Part shown: one piece after another, positions 35,080 to 44,200 of the stretch
Layout of the letters: every line of letters begins with the position of its first letter
Position numbering within the stretch: the stretch's first letter is position 1
Assembly: GCA_017543335.1 (NCBI GenBank)
Contig: JAFYGE010000023.1
Location: 89,057-153,056 of the forward strand
Direction of reading: 5' to 3'
DNA length: 64,000 nucleotides
DNA from: Ruminococcus sp.
GTDB taxonomy: Bacteria; Bacillota; Clostridia; Oscillospirales; Ruminococcaceae
Made by a program: the position numbers and the translations under genes
The notes under the pieces: generated by a model
The model's input: the letters and a program-made list of their open reading frames with translations, nothing else
Told to the model about the DNA's origin: nothing
The model's database searches: none

Positions 35080-35835
35080 TCACACCTCTGAAATCTTCAG
35101 TTCTTCAACAAGACTGTCCGGCATATACCTTGCTCCACGCACGGCATTAACTCCGTGAGCCCGAAGTTTGCTGCGTCCTATCTGCTCTTTATCGTATCTT
35201 CTGATAAGCTTCAGCTTCATTATTTTTTTCATACTGACATTCTTTCCCTCATATATATAAGGTATATCAGTTTCAACAGCCTCGCAGCGATAGATCACAG
35301 CCGAAACAGGAGCTGCCATATATATGAACACCTCGTCACCTACAGCAACACGGCTTGTCTGTTTCCAGTTTATCATGCCGTCCCTGCTGAAATCCTGTTC
35401 AAGGTCATAGTATGCAGGATTTGCCGGTACGAGCCAGTACTTCTTCCCTTCCCTGACGCTCTTTCCGCCTCCGGCAAGAATATAGCTCATATCCATGATA
35501 CCGCATATCTCATCAATGCTGACGCTGCCGTCAAGCAGCACAGTTATCCAACTATTCTTATTCATGTGATAAGCCGGAAAAATACCTTTTTTGCTTCTCA
35601 GAGAACCTCCCATAAGCGGATCACACTTGAAGTTCATTATGTTTACTTCGCTGTCATCATCAAGTCCGAGCTTTCTGCCTGAAACGGTCATAAGCAGTGC
35701 GAACCATTTCTTGTTGTCCTTACGTCTGAAAGCTGCTGCATCGGGAGATTTCAGCCAAAGATACTCCGGATCGCTCTTATACTTTTTCGCAGCATATTCT
35801 GTCAAAGCTGCTAAAATGTCATTTTCAGTCTTCAT
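35080..35835 (-). CDS. YjbR/MmcQ domain fused to an EVE-like domain
   Basis: 251 residues from the ATG at 35835 (GGAGG six bases away). Residues 1-125 match the MmcQ/YjbR fold (LWLKSPDAAAFRR, KKWFALLM, MNKNSWITVLLDG), a CyaY-like family often DNA-binding. Residues 130-250 look like an EVE/PUA-like domain (KYWLVPANPAYYDLE, GDEVFIYMAAP), a fold that binds modified bases. The fusion within a two-component operon is unusual. It overlaps the lipoprotein gene by 11 bases and the response regulator follows three bases later. EVE assignment is by motif reading only. Confidence 0.7.
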   Translation of the reverse strand: MKTENDILAALTEYAAKKYKSDPEYLWLKSPDAAAFRRKDNKKWFALLMTVSGRKLGLDDDSEVNIMNFKCDPLMGGSLRSKKGIFPAYHMNKNSWITVLLDGSVSIDEICGIMDMSYILAGGGKSVREGKKYWLVPANPAYYDLEQDFSRDGMINWKQTSRVAVGDEVFIYMAAPVSAVIYRCEAVETDIPYIYEGKNVSMKKIMKLKLIRRYDKEQIGRSKLRAHGVNAVRGARYMPDSLVEELKISEV

Positions 35836-36472
35836 CACTTACCTCCGGCTGCTGCATATAATCTTCAAGCTGTTCTCCCGACCACTCAACTATGCAGTAT
35901 GAACCGTCCCCTGCTTCGACCGCACAAAAACAAAAACGCTCAGCAAAAGAACCGTCATCGCCCTCAGCGATAACTGAAAATTCTATTTCATACCCGTCAT
36001 CAGCCGGCTCACCATAATACTTAGTATCATAGTTATATGCAAGTGCTTCATAATAAAGCTGAACACCGTCAAGCTGCATCCAGCTCAGCCTTTTGAAATT
36101 CCTTACCGAACTGAGCTTTACCTTTACATTTTCACCGCATTCATCTTTATATCTGCCACGCAGCTGTTCAACATAAGCGTCCATATCAGATTCTACGGTA
36201 TCATAGGTACCCGCTTTCTTCATTGAACTTACAAGGTCATCCGGAAGAGCCGATCTCAGGTAATCATCACCGCTCGAATTGTATGCCTCAACATATTTTT
36301 CCAGTATATCCAGATAATCATCCGGCAAGGTATCCGGAGTTTCACGGTCAGAACTATTGCTGCTCTTGCTGTCACTAATGGAAGTATCTGAACTGCTGCT
36401 CTTATCGCTGCCGCATGAAAACGCTCCCGCAGCTAAAACTGCTGTACATAAAAATATAATTACTTTTTTCAA
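35825..36472 (-). CDS. Lipoprotein of unknown function, first gene of the two-component operon
   Basis: 215 residues from the TTG at 36472 behind GGCGGTGG (a GTG three codons earlier is possible). Signal peptide with Cys near residue 20 (AFSCG), Ser/Asp-rich spacer, then a domain with KKAGTYDTVESD and a closing YCIVEWSGEQL strand. It is probably paralogous to the lipoprotein at 31111-31752. Being co-transcribed with a sensor kinase that lacks its own sensor domain, it may modulate that kinase, which is inference only. Confidence 0.7.
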   Translation of the reverse strand: MKKVIIFLCTAVLAAGAFSCGSDKSSSSDTSISDSKSSNSSDRETPDTLPDDYLDILEKYVEAYNSSGDDYLRSALPDDLVSSMKKAGTYDTVESDMDAYVEQLRGRYKDECGENVKVKLSSVRNFKRLSWMQLDGVQLYYEALAYNYDTKYYGEPADDGYEIEFSVIAEGDDGSFAERFCFCAVEAGDGSYCIVEWSGEQLEDYMQQPEVSDED

Positions 36473-36500
36473 ACTGACCACCGCCTTTCAATACAAATAT

Positions 36501-36529
36501 ATTATACCTTATACAGCGTTTTTTGTCAA
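36501..36529 (-). promoter_or_regulatory. Sigma-A promoter of the lipoprotein/YjbR-EVE/two-component operon
   Basis: Minus strand TTGACA (36529-36524), 17 bp, TATAAT (36506-36501), a perfect match. The four genes downstream overlap or nearly abut, so they form one unit down to the terminator at 33449. Confidence 0.82.
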
Positions 36530-36566
36530 TAAACAGCATTATTTTACATTTTCAGGAGTTGATATT

Positions 36567-36842
36567 TTGAACGAAAATGATACAATTATAACCGATGAAG
36601 TCACAGACACTTCTTCTCTTTTAGAAGAATATGAAAAGGAAGCTGTCGCACGTAAAACTGACGCTTCATCCGTACAGCTTGTTATATGCCTTTTTATTTC
36701 TGCAGCATTATTGGTGATGCATTTCTCATGCCCTCAGCTTGCAGAGGGAGTTATCGATATAGTCCGTGAACTTTCCGCTGATGAAAACGAGCTTATCCCC
36801 AATCCGCTGGATATGCTTATATCGCTGATTGATAAGCTTTGA
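36567..36842 (+). CDS. Small single-pass membrane protein preceding the M50 protease
   Basis: 91 residues from the TTG at 36567, which has AGGAG upstream. An acidic cytoplasmic N terminus (about 1-35), one membrane helix (about 39-60) and a short acidic tail. Its position overlapping the M50 protease gene recalls SpoIVFA before spoIVFB, but it is much shorter and no sequence similarity was recognised. A regulator or partner of the protease is a fair guess. Confidence 0.55.
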   Translation: MNENDTIITDEVTDTSSLLEEYEKEAVARKTDASSVQLVICLFISAALLVMHFSCPQLAEGVIDIVRELSADENELIPNPLDMLISLIDKL

Positions 36843-37392
36843 ACTGCTCCGGACAGAGTTCAGGCTGCATTTTTCTTTCCTTCTGTTCAATGCTGTTATT
36901 TTTCTATACGACAGCAGCGGACTTATCATTTGCTTCTATACAGCTTGTCTCCTTCATGAACTTGGTCACATAGCTGCTGCTCATATGACGAGGCAAAGTA
37001 TAGTCACAGTTGAGCTAAAGGGCTCAGGAATACTTATGATACCGGAGAAAAATGCCGCAGCTCCTCTGTATTCTGGAATAATAGTGCTTATGTCAGGTCC
37101 GGCAGTAAATCTGCTGCTCTGGACAATTTCTTACTTAAATGGCTGGCATTATTTTGCTGCGATAAATCTGATGCTGTTTTTATACAATATGCTCCCGTAT
37201 AAACAGCTTGACGGCGGTGCAGCTCTTTCGCTTATCTTATGCGGATGGATATACGAAAGAGCCGCTGATATACTGCTGACTCTCATTAAAGCTGCGATAC
37301 CTGTTGTGCTTCTACTGCTTGTGCTTTCCGGCAAAACTGAATTTATACCGGTATCTGCCGCCGCTGTACTGCTTTTCATATCCGACAGCTGA
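36829..37392 (+). CDS. Site-2-type (M50) intramembrane metalloprotease, SpoIVFB-like
   Basis: 187 residues with about five or six membrane helices. Zinc site LLHELGHIAA (HExxH) near residue 40 and the second motif NMLPYKQLDGG near 123, where Asp is the third ligand. This is the layout of small S2P enzymes such as SpoIVFB that cut membrane-bound sigma or anti-sigma factors. Start TTG at 36829 overlaps the upstream gene by 14 bases. An ECF sigma gene and its membrane-bound partner lie immediately downstream, which makes regulated proteolysis of that partner conceivable. Confidence 0.8.
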   Translation: MISFELLRTEFRLHFSFLLFNAVIFLYDSSGLIICFYTACLLHELGHIAAAHMTRQSIVTVELKGSGILMIPEKNAAAPLYSGIIVLMSGPAVNLLLWTISYLNGWHYFAAINLMLFLYNMLPYKQLDGGAALSLILCGWIYERAADILLTLIKAAIPVVLLLLVLSGKTEFIPVSAAAVLLFISDS

Positions 37393-37431
37393 CTATTGCA
37401 CACTCTGAAACTTAATGATATAATAAAACAT

Positions 37432-37502
37432 AGGCTGCTCCGGCAGCCTTAATGCTGTACCGCAAGTTTTGCTTTGTGCGGTACTGCCTTAAAAAATTTT
37501 TT
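37432..37502 (+). terminator. Hairpin pair after the M50 gene
   Basis: GGCTGC-TCCG-GCAGCC (37432-37447), then a larger hairpin with GTACCGCA/TGCGGTAC arms, then an A-run and T-run ending at 37502. Either may terminate the M50 transcript. Confidence 0.5.
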
Positions 37503-37537
37503 CAAAAAAAATTGACCATTCCCCTTTCTGTGACGTG

Positions 37538-37550
37538 TTATAAGTGAAAG
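37538..37550 (+). promoter_or_regulatory. Conserved TTATAAGTGAAAG element before the first ECF sigma gene
   Basis: TTATAAGTGAAAG lies 35 bp after an A/T-tract (AAAAAATTTTTT, 37491-37502). Nearly the same arrangement precedes the second ECF gene (56185-56197, TTATTAGTGAAAG, 34 bp after AAATTTTTTT). It may be part of a shared, autoregulated ECF promoter or leader. Confidence 0.4.
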
Positions 37551-37597
37551 GAAAAATACTCCGGAGTTCTTTCCAATCATTTCAAGGAGCTGATAAA

Positions 37598-38074
37598 ATG
37601 CCAGAAAACAACAGAATACGCATCGCAGTAGAACAATACGGCGATATGCTTTATCGTATCTGTATTGCAATGCTGAAAAATCAGGCTGACGCTGAAGATG
37701 CAGTTCAGGAGACTTTCTTGACCTTTTTCCGCAAATCTCCTGAATTCAAAGATGCTGAACACGAAAAAGCATGGCTTATAAAAACCGTCACAAACAAATG
37801 CCGGGACATCCTGCGATATAAGAAACGTCACCAGACCGAATGTGAGGACAAGCTGCTGTCGTTGCCTGAAAATACCAGTAATTCCGATATTTTTGAGGCA
37901 CTGACAATGGTGCCGGAAAAATTCCGTATAGTTCTCACTCTGCACTATATTGAAGAATATAAGGTGAACGAAATCGCAAAGATCATAGGTAAGTCTTCAT
38001 CAGCAGTCAAAATGCGTCTGCAAAAAGGTAGAAAGCTGCTTGAAGACATATACAGAAAGGAGTTTGCAGTATGA
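37598..38074 (+). CDS. ECF-type RNA polymerase sigma factor
   Basis: 158 residues from the ATG at 37598 (CAAGGAG site). Region 2 (about 10-75: YGDMLYRICIAML, DAEDAVQETFLTFF, WLIKTVTNKCRDILR) and region 4 (about 105-155: VPEKFRIVLTLHYIEEYKVNEIAKIIG, VKMRLQKGR) are present and region 3 is absent, as in ECF factors. The stop overlaps the next gene by four bases (ATGA). Likely controls its own promoter; see the element at 37538. Confidence 0.92.
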   Translation: MPENNRIRIAVEQYGDMLYRICIAMLKNQADAEDAVQETFLTFFRKSPEFKDAEHEKAWLIKTVTNKCRDILRYKKRHQTECEDKLLSLPENTSNSDIFEALTMVPEKFRIVLTLHYIEEYKVNEIAKIIGKSSSAVKMRLQKGRKLLEDIYRKEFAV

Positions 38075-40026
38075 AATACAATAACCTGAAAAATAATGCC
38101 CAGAACATACATATGCCGGAAGATATGAAGGAGCGTATTATAAAAAACTGCGAAAATGTCATTAAAACTGACAACACTGAATTCACAGACAATGTTTTTA
38201 AGGTCGAGAAATACAATAACCGCAATTTCATAAGAATTATAAGCGGACTTGCTGCTTGTGCTGTAATAGCCGGAAGTATAGGTCTTTCTGCTAAACTTAT
38301 GAAAAAACATTCTTCACCGGTCGAAACTTCATCTTCAAAACTCGAACAGAAGGTCATTCCGTCAACTATGCCTCCCGTTACAGAAATAATCAATACAGAA
38401 AATGTCCACGACTATGACTTCATAAGGACATTCCTCGCTTCTGATTATTATATCAATACCTATGACGATATAAGTCTAGGTAAACGTGATAATATTTCTG
38501 AGGTTATCACAAATTCAGAGATAAATGAGATAAGTGCAGAACAGGTACAGGTCGATAATGCTGAACCATATCTTACTTTATACTCATCTAAGGATGATAT
38601 ATATAATTACAAAATGACCTTCCGGAAAAATAATATTCTTGAGCTTGAAATGAATAAAAATTACGAGCTGAACAGCCTGACTTTCAATGAACATCTTTAT
38701 TACCAGTGCGACACAGAACAATTATCCGCAAAAATTATGGAGATAATAAATTCAGAACAGAATTATCCTCCTTTCGGAGATATTTCCAAAAAAGAATTTT
38801 TCTCAAAAATCGACTACAATGCAGAGAACCATGATTCCCCTGCCTCATTAAAAGTACAGGAGTTTATCGAGACTCAACCTGATGACGAATCATCAACAGA
38901 TGCCGCTGTAACAGAAAATTTCTACGACTATGAAATACAACACGGAGATCCTTTCACACAGGAACAGCGTGACCAGTTAGCTGACCTTTTCAACAACTAT
39001 GGTACTTTTGAAGGAAAAATTATGCAACACCCAGAACAAACCGAAACTATAACTCTGTATTTTGCTGATGCATACGAGTTTCGCTGGGCAGTACTTGCAA
39101 ATGACGATACTCTCATCGTAAGCCGATTTGTTTATGACTGGAACAGAAATACCAATCCGGTATGCAGTTGGAATAACGATATTGTACAAAATTTTTATAA
39201 AATTGACTACGCTTACTTCAAACAAAAACTGATCGATATTGTGGGATTCAATAATCTTTATATCCTGACAGATAATCTCGGAAAATTCGCATTTCCTACT
39301 GAGGATATAGAACAGTGCAACTACTATAAAACGTCCGGCAGCGACGAAATTAAGGCTTTTTCTGACATCAAGGCAGTTACTTCACTTTCTGATGATATTC
39401 TTTTATACTCGTGGTATGAACCACAGGAAATCCCAGATGTATCAGGTGAAAAATACTCAGCAATTTACCACAAGTCAAGTCCCGATGCTGCACCTGATAT
39501 AACTATCCAATTCTATGGATCCGGTGCACTGTATTACTGTAAAAACGGTGTTGAAAAATGGTATCTTATCAATGGCAACGCAAGGAACGATGAGACAACT
39601 ATTGATGAAAAGCTTTCTGAACAAGATCCTGCACCATTTAATATGTTTAAAGCATATTCTTCTTCACCTCTTAATATTGACACAACTGAAGATAACAAAA
39701 AAGTTCACTATGAGGTGACAAACGAAGACTATATTATGTATCGTTTTGGAGAAGATCTGAATTTATTTTATCATAATTATGCTGTAATTGCTCCTCCTGA
39801 GTATGTCTCTGAAAAAGAACCTATCTGCACTTTCTCAAGAGATTTTGACGGCTATTCAGAAGAATTGCGTGTTTTCGACACAGGTGTTATGGAATATATC
39901 AAAACTGCTGACAAAGTAGACAAATTCTACTATATGACAAGCTATTTCGATTACTTCAAAAATAATAATATCGATTCAGAACCAGACTTCGCCAGTGAAT
40001 TTTTAAGACGCTTTTCACATTTTTAA
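38071..40026 (+). CDS. Probable membrane-anchored anti-sigma factor with large ectodomain
   Basis: 651 residues. A cytoplasmic N terminus (about 1-50, with MPEDMKERIIKNC), one membrane helix (about 54-74) and an ectodomain of more than 550 residues rich in Tyr, Asn and Asp. Overlap by four bases with the ECF gene is the usual arrangement of an anti-sigma factor. No zinc-binding anti-sigma motif is visible, and the ectodomain has no recognised family. A similar pair is at 56229-58377. Confidence 0.65.
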   Translation: MKYNNLKNNAQNIHMPEDMKERIIKNCENVIKTDNTEFTDNVFKVEKYNNRNFIRIISGLAACAVIAGSIGLSAKLMKKHSSPVETSSSKLEQKVIPSTMPPVTEIINTENVHDYDFIRTFLASDYYINTYDDISLGKRDNISEVITNSEINEISAEQVQVDNAEPYLTLYSSKDDIYNYKMTFRKNNILELEMNKNYELNSLTFNEHLYYQCDTEQLSAKIMEIINSEQNYPPFGDISKKEFFSKIDYNAENHDSPASLKVQEFIETQPDDESSTDAAVTENFYDYEIQHGDPFTQEQRDQLADLFNNYGTFEGKIMQHPEQTETITLYFADAYEFRWAVLANDDTLIVSRFVYDWNRNTNPVCSWNNDIVQNFYKIDYAYFKQKLIDIVGFNNLYILTDNLGKFAFPTEDIEQCNYYKTSGSDEIKAFSDIKAVTSLSDDILLYSWYEPQEIPDVSGEKYSAIYHKSSPDAAPDITIQFYGSGALYYCKNGVEKWYLINGNARNDETTIDEKLSEQDPAPFNMFKAYSSSPLNIDTTEDNKKVHYEVTNEDYIMYRFGEDLNLFYHNYAVIAPPEYVSEKEPICTFSRDFDGYSEELRVFDTGVMEYIKTADKVDKFYYMTSYFDYFKNNNIDSEPDFASEFLRRFSHF

Positions 40027-40041
40027 ACCTCATATAAAATA

Positions 40042-40079
40042 AAACGTTACGCATCATTTTTACATGGTGCGTAACGTTT
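40042..40079. terminator. Bidirectional intrinsic terminator
   Basis: AAACGTTACGCATCAT with its complement at 40064-40079 (16 bp, one G-U), flanked by AAAATA and TTATTTTAT, between convergent genes. Confidence 0.8.
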
Positions 40080-40082
40080 ATT

Positions 40083-40949
40083 TTATAATGTTCTTTTTTC
40101 CAGAAGTTTCTTGAAGTCTGTCGGAGTACAGTGCTTTATCTCCTTGAATATACGGTTGAACGTAGTAAGACTCTTGAAACCTGCACGCATTGCGACCTCA
40201 GTTATCGGGATATCCGGGTCAAGAAGAAGCTGCTCAGCAGCCTTTGTGCGTCTTGCATTTATGTACTGCAAGTAAGACATAGAATTATATTGCTTAAATA
40301 TTCTTGAAAAATGATACTTACTGTATCCGGCAACATCCGCAAGCTGATCGAGGGATATATCATACATATAGTTGTTGTCGATATACTTCAGTACAGTACC
40401 GAATTTCTCGCTGTATTCATCTATTTTTTCGTCATCGACGTCCATTGCCATTTGCTGCTGTTTGAGCTGATATTCTCTTAGCTCCATAAAAAGCTCTATA
40501 AGCTTGATATATATTCTCACATCAGAAAGCTCGGACTTTGAATTATAAAGTCCGAATATATCAAGCATAGTCTTCTTGGCAATTAGACTAAGTTCCTTGT
40601 CCATTTCCGGTGTTATTACCACCGGAACAGAAACTGCTCTCATAACGCTGTCAAGAGCAGGAACGTCGCCGAGTATCCTGTTATCACACTGGAAGATAAG
40701 TCTTCTTCCGGGAATAGCCGGCATACTGTGGAGTTCGCCGCTTGGTATGAGCAGCACGTCATTTTCTCTTATTGTATAATCTATTCCTCCGACATTTACC
40801 ACGTATGTATTTTTTATAGCCATTATCAATTCAACTGCACTATGCCAATGAACAGGATAAGCTTCATCTTCAACATTGTCATAAAGCATTACATATTTTT
40901 TCTCATCATACTCTACAGTCTCATAGTCCCCTGAAAGATGTTTTATCAC
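40083..40949 (-). CDS. AraC-family transcriptional regulator with cupin sensor domain
   Basis: 288 residues from the GTG at 40949 (AGAGGTGAG upstream; earlier reading frame lacks a site). N-terminal cupin (about 20-110, HWHSAVELIM and IPSGELHSMP) likely binds a sugar. The C-terminal double helix-turn-helix (about 185-285) has the AraC signature AGYSKYHFSRIFKQY. It lies just downstream of the cellulosomal xylanase on the same strand, but has its own promoter. Regulation of plant-fibre genes is plausible from the location, not shown. Confidence 0.88.
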   Translation of the reverse strand: MIKHLSGDYETVEYDEKKYVMLYDNVEDEAYPVHWHSAVELIMAIKNTYVVNVGGIDYTIRENDVLLIPSGELHSMPAIPGRRLIFQCDNRILGDVPALDSVMRAVSVPVVITPEMDKELSLIAKKTMLDIFGLYNSKSELSDVRIYIKLIELFMELREYQLKQQQMAMDVDDEKIDEYSEKFGTVLKYIDNNYMYDISLDQLADVAGYSKYHFSRIFKQYNSMSYLQYINARRTKAAEQLLLDPDIPITEVAMRAGFKSLTTFNRIFKEIKHCTPTDFKKLLEKRTL

Positions 40950-41010
40950 TATTCTCACCTCTCGAAATTGTATTTTTTCATTATCTTCACCTATTCTCTT
41001 TTTTACATAT

Positions 41011-41039
41011 ATTATAATATATTTTCTGAATTTTGTAAA
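41011..41039 (-). promoter_or_regulatory. Sigma-A promoter of the AraC-family gene
   Basis: Minus strand TTTACA (41039-41034), 17 bp, TATAAT (41016-41011). Confidence 0.75.
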
Positions 41040-41127
41040 GAACGGCACAAAAACTTTGTCAATATTATCTAATTGACATACAGGTAATTAAGTAATATTA
41101 ACCACAATTTTTGAACAGTTGATAATA

Positions 41128-41157
41128 AGAAAAGGCAGTCGACATATGTCGACCGCC
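41128..41157 (-). terminator. Intrinsic terminator of the xylanase gene
   Basis: Minus strand GGCGGTCGACAT/ATGTCGACTGCC (one G-U pair) followed by TTTTCTTATT. The core GTCGACATATGTCGAC is a perfect palindrome. Confidence 0.75.
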
Positions 41158-41216
41158 CTTCAGGGGATATTAAAATTTGGAGAAACCTTAATTTAGTATC
41201 CTTTTGCGGATCAGAA

Positions 41217-44200
41217 TCAATATACTCTTGTGATGATCTGACCGTTCTTAGGAATTGACTTGCCCTTAGCTGCATACATTTCGCTGATAGAAACTATCTG
41301 CCAGCCCTGTGCCTTTATGTATGGAGCAAGTTCTTCTATAGCAGCAACTGTGTTTGCCTCTGTCTCATGCATAAGTACTACTGCACCGTTACCTGAACCA
41401 TCAGCCATTGCCTGCTTGATTGTGTTAACAATTGAGCTTGTTGGAACCTTATTGTAATCCTGTGTATCGATTGCACATGATACAAGACCGTAATCTGAAA
41501 GTGTTGACTTAACAGCACCGCTGCCGTCGAGGTATGGAAGTCTGAGAAGCTTGGATGGCTCTACGCCAAGAACGCTCTTGAGGTAGTTGTGGCATCCGTC
41601 TGCTTCCTGACGTATCTCATTTGCAGATTTCTGTCCAAGACGTGGGTGGCTCATTGTGTGGTTAGCGATCTCCATGCCCTTGCTGTAAGCATACTTGATC
41701 TCATTCTTTCCGTCTGAGCTCTGTGCCCAGTCAGAAACATAGAAGAATGTAGCTGTGAAGCCCTGCTTAGCAAGTGCATCAACGATTCTCTTGTTGTTTG
41801 AAGGTGAAGCACCGTCATCGAAGCTGATACCGATCATTGGCTTGCTTGGATCAGGGAATGAACCTGGCTCTGGTGTCTTGAATTCTTCAACCTTACCGCT
41901 GCCTGTAGTTACAGCTGACTTTGTACCTTCATTTCCGATAAGAACTGAATCTACATAGAAATCAGAAAGTGACTTTGGCATCTCGAAGTAGATAAGGAGA
42001 TCTGTAGCTCCCTCTGGGATAGTGTAAGAAGTATTTTCAAGTTTTGTCCATGTTCTGCCCTTAGCGGATGCAGAAGCAATCTGAGCGTAAGTTTCTGTAC
42101 CGGAAGCGTCATTATACTGGAGTGTTAACTGGATATCTTCTTCAGTAGTTGATGGCTGCATTACTGCTGCACTGAAGCTGTATGTATTGCCAGCCTTGAA
42201 CTTTGATGAATCGAGTGCCATTGCTGCACCATGCCAGTTATCAGTTCTGCCTGAAACAAGGAGTGATTTGCTGCCGTCATAGTAGCTCTTGGAGTCGAGT
42301 GATACAGATGCATCGCCTCTTCCGCTCCAATCGCCTGTGCTTGAATCAAAAGATTCCTTTATTGCGTCAACTGTCTTAGGAGTTGTAGTTGTTGTGATAA
42401 ATGTTGGAACTTTAGTTGTGTTTGTTACGTTAGTTTTTTTTTCAGCCGAATAGCTCTCTGGAAGCTCTTTTACAGAACCGATAAGGTACTTCTGGATTGT
42501 AAGAGCGTCCTTAGTTGTGATACCGTTTCCTGCTTCGCAAACGTCTGCGTTGAGGTAACCGATTTCTGAGATGTGAGTTCTTTCTGAACCGTTTAAACCG
42601 TAATAATCTTCGTTAGCAACAACCTGCATTACGAGAACTGCGTCGTTCATCTTAACGTCGCCGCTGCAGTTAGCGTCGCCCCAAAGTGTAACCTTATCGA
42701 ATGGATCTTCTTCTGTAGGTGGCTCTGTTGTAGGATCTGTAGCCTTTGTTGTTGGCTGCTCATCGCCGATGTAAGTTGGGAGCCAGTCTGACTCTGGAAC
42801 GAGAGCAACGATCTTGTTATAAGCCTGCTTTGGCTGATAGCTTGAATTGAAGATGAGTGGCTTGTCGCCCCTTCTCCAGCTCATGTTATCGTTTGTTCCC
42901 CAGAATGTGAGGGATGTAACCTTATCGCAATTCTTTATAGCCTTAACTATGCTCTCATAGTAAGTAGCCTGTGAAGCTTCAGTTGCTCCGTTTGAAGACT
43001 TAGCTGTAACATCAAGCTCAGTTACATGGATCTCACAACCGATGCTTGAGAAGAGGTCAAGTGCCTTCTGATACTTAGAAAGGCTTGGATATGTTGTATC
43101 AAGGTGAGACTGCATACCTACACCGTCAAGGATACCCTTAGAATAGAGCTTCTTGCAGAGGTTGTAGATGTTGTTGATCTTGTTGTCTTCGTATTCGTTA
43201 TAATCGTTGTAGAAGAGTTTGCATCCTTTTGGAGCATATTTTCTTGCTGAAGTGAATGCTGTTTCAAGGAAGCTGTCGTCGCCATAGATCTTTGTCCATG
43301 GTGAATTCTCGCCGCCGTCACCAGCAGCTCTGAGACCGCTATAGCCGTCTGCGAAGCACTCGTTAGCAACGTCATAAGCGTAAAGTCTGAGTGTTGGGTA
43401 ATTCTTATTAAGCATATCAAAAACATTCTTTATCCAGTTATCGATACGCTGATTCATTATATCCTTTGAAACGTATGCACCATTTGATGAGAAGTTCTGT
43501 CTGAAGAACTCTGTAGGTGTCTGGCTGTGCCAGATAAGAGTATGACCTCTTACAGGGATATTGTACTTAACTGCGAAATCAAGGATAGTCTTTGTATCAC
43601 TTGGAAGCTTAACCTGTGGATTTACGTTGTTTCCTCTCTGAGCACTTGCAGATGCATCAAAGATCCACTGTGGCTTGAGCTGATTTTCTGGAGTAATGCT
43701 GTTGAAGTGCTTGAGAACGAAGTCCTTATGAGAAGTAACTTCGCCGTCTGTAACTGCTGTACCGATTCTGAAGTACTTAGCAAATACATTCTTGAGACCT
43801 GTATCTGTTGATATGTAAGGATCAGGAGTTACAACTGTGCTTGAATCAACTGTTCCCTTACCTGTAACAACAGAAGAAGATTTACCCTTAACTGCTGCTA
43901 AAACATCATCGATATAGAAGTCTGTGTAGCTATCCGGAGCTTCAACATAAAGAACGAGGTCACTGCTGCCGGATGGGATAGTGAATGAAGTATTCTCAAC
44001 CTTTGTCCACTCGCCGCTCTTAGCATTTACTGTAGCAACTTCATGATATTCAGCTGAATCTCCGCTGCCCTGCTGCATTGTGAACTTTATGTCTACAGGA
44101 GAGCCGCTCTTCTGGAGTACTGCTGTACTTAAGCTGTATGTCTGACCCGGCTTGAACTTTGAAGAATCAAGAGTTATAGCTGCACCGTGCCAGTAGTCTG

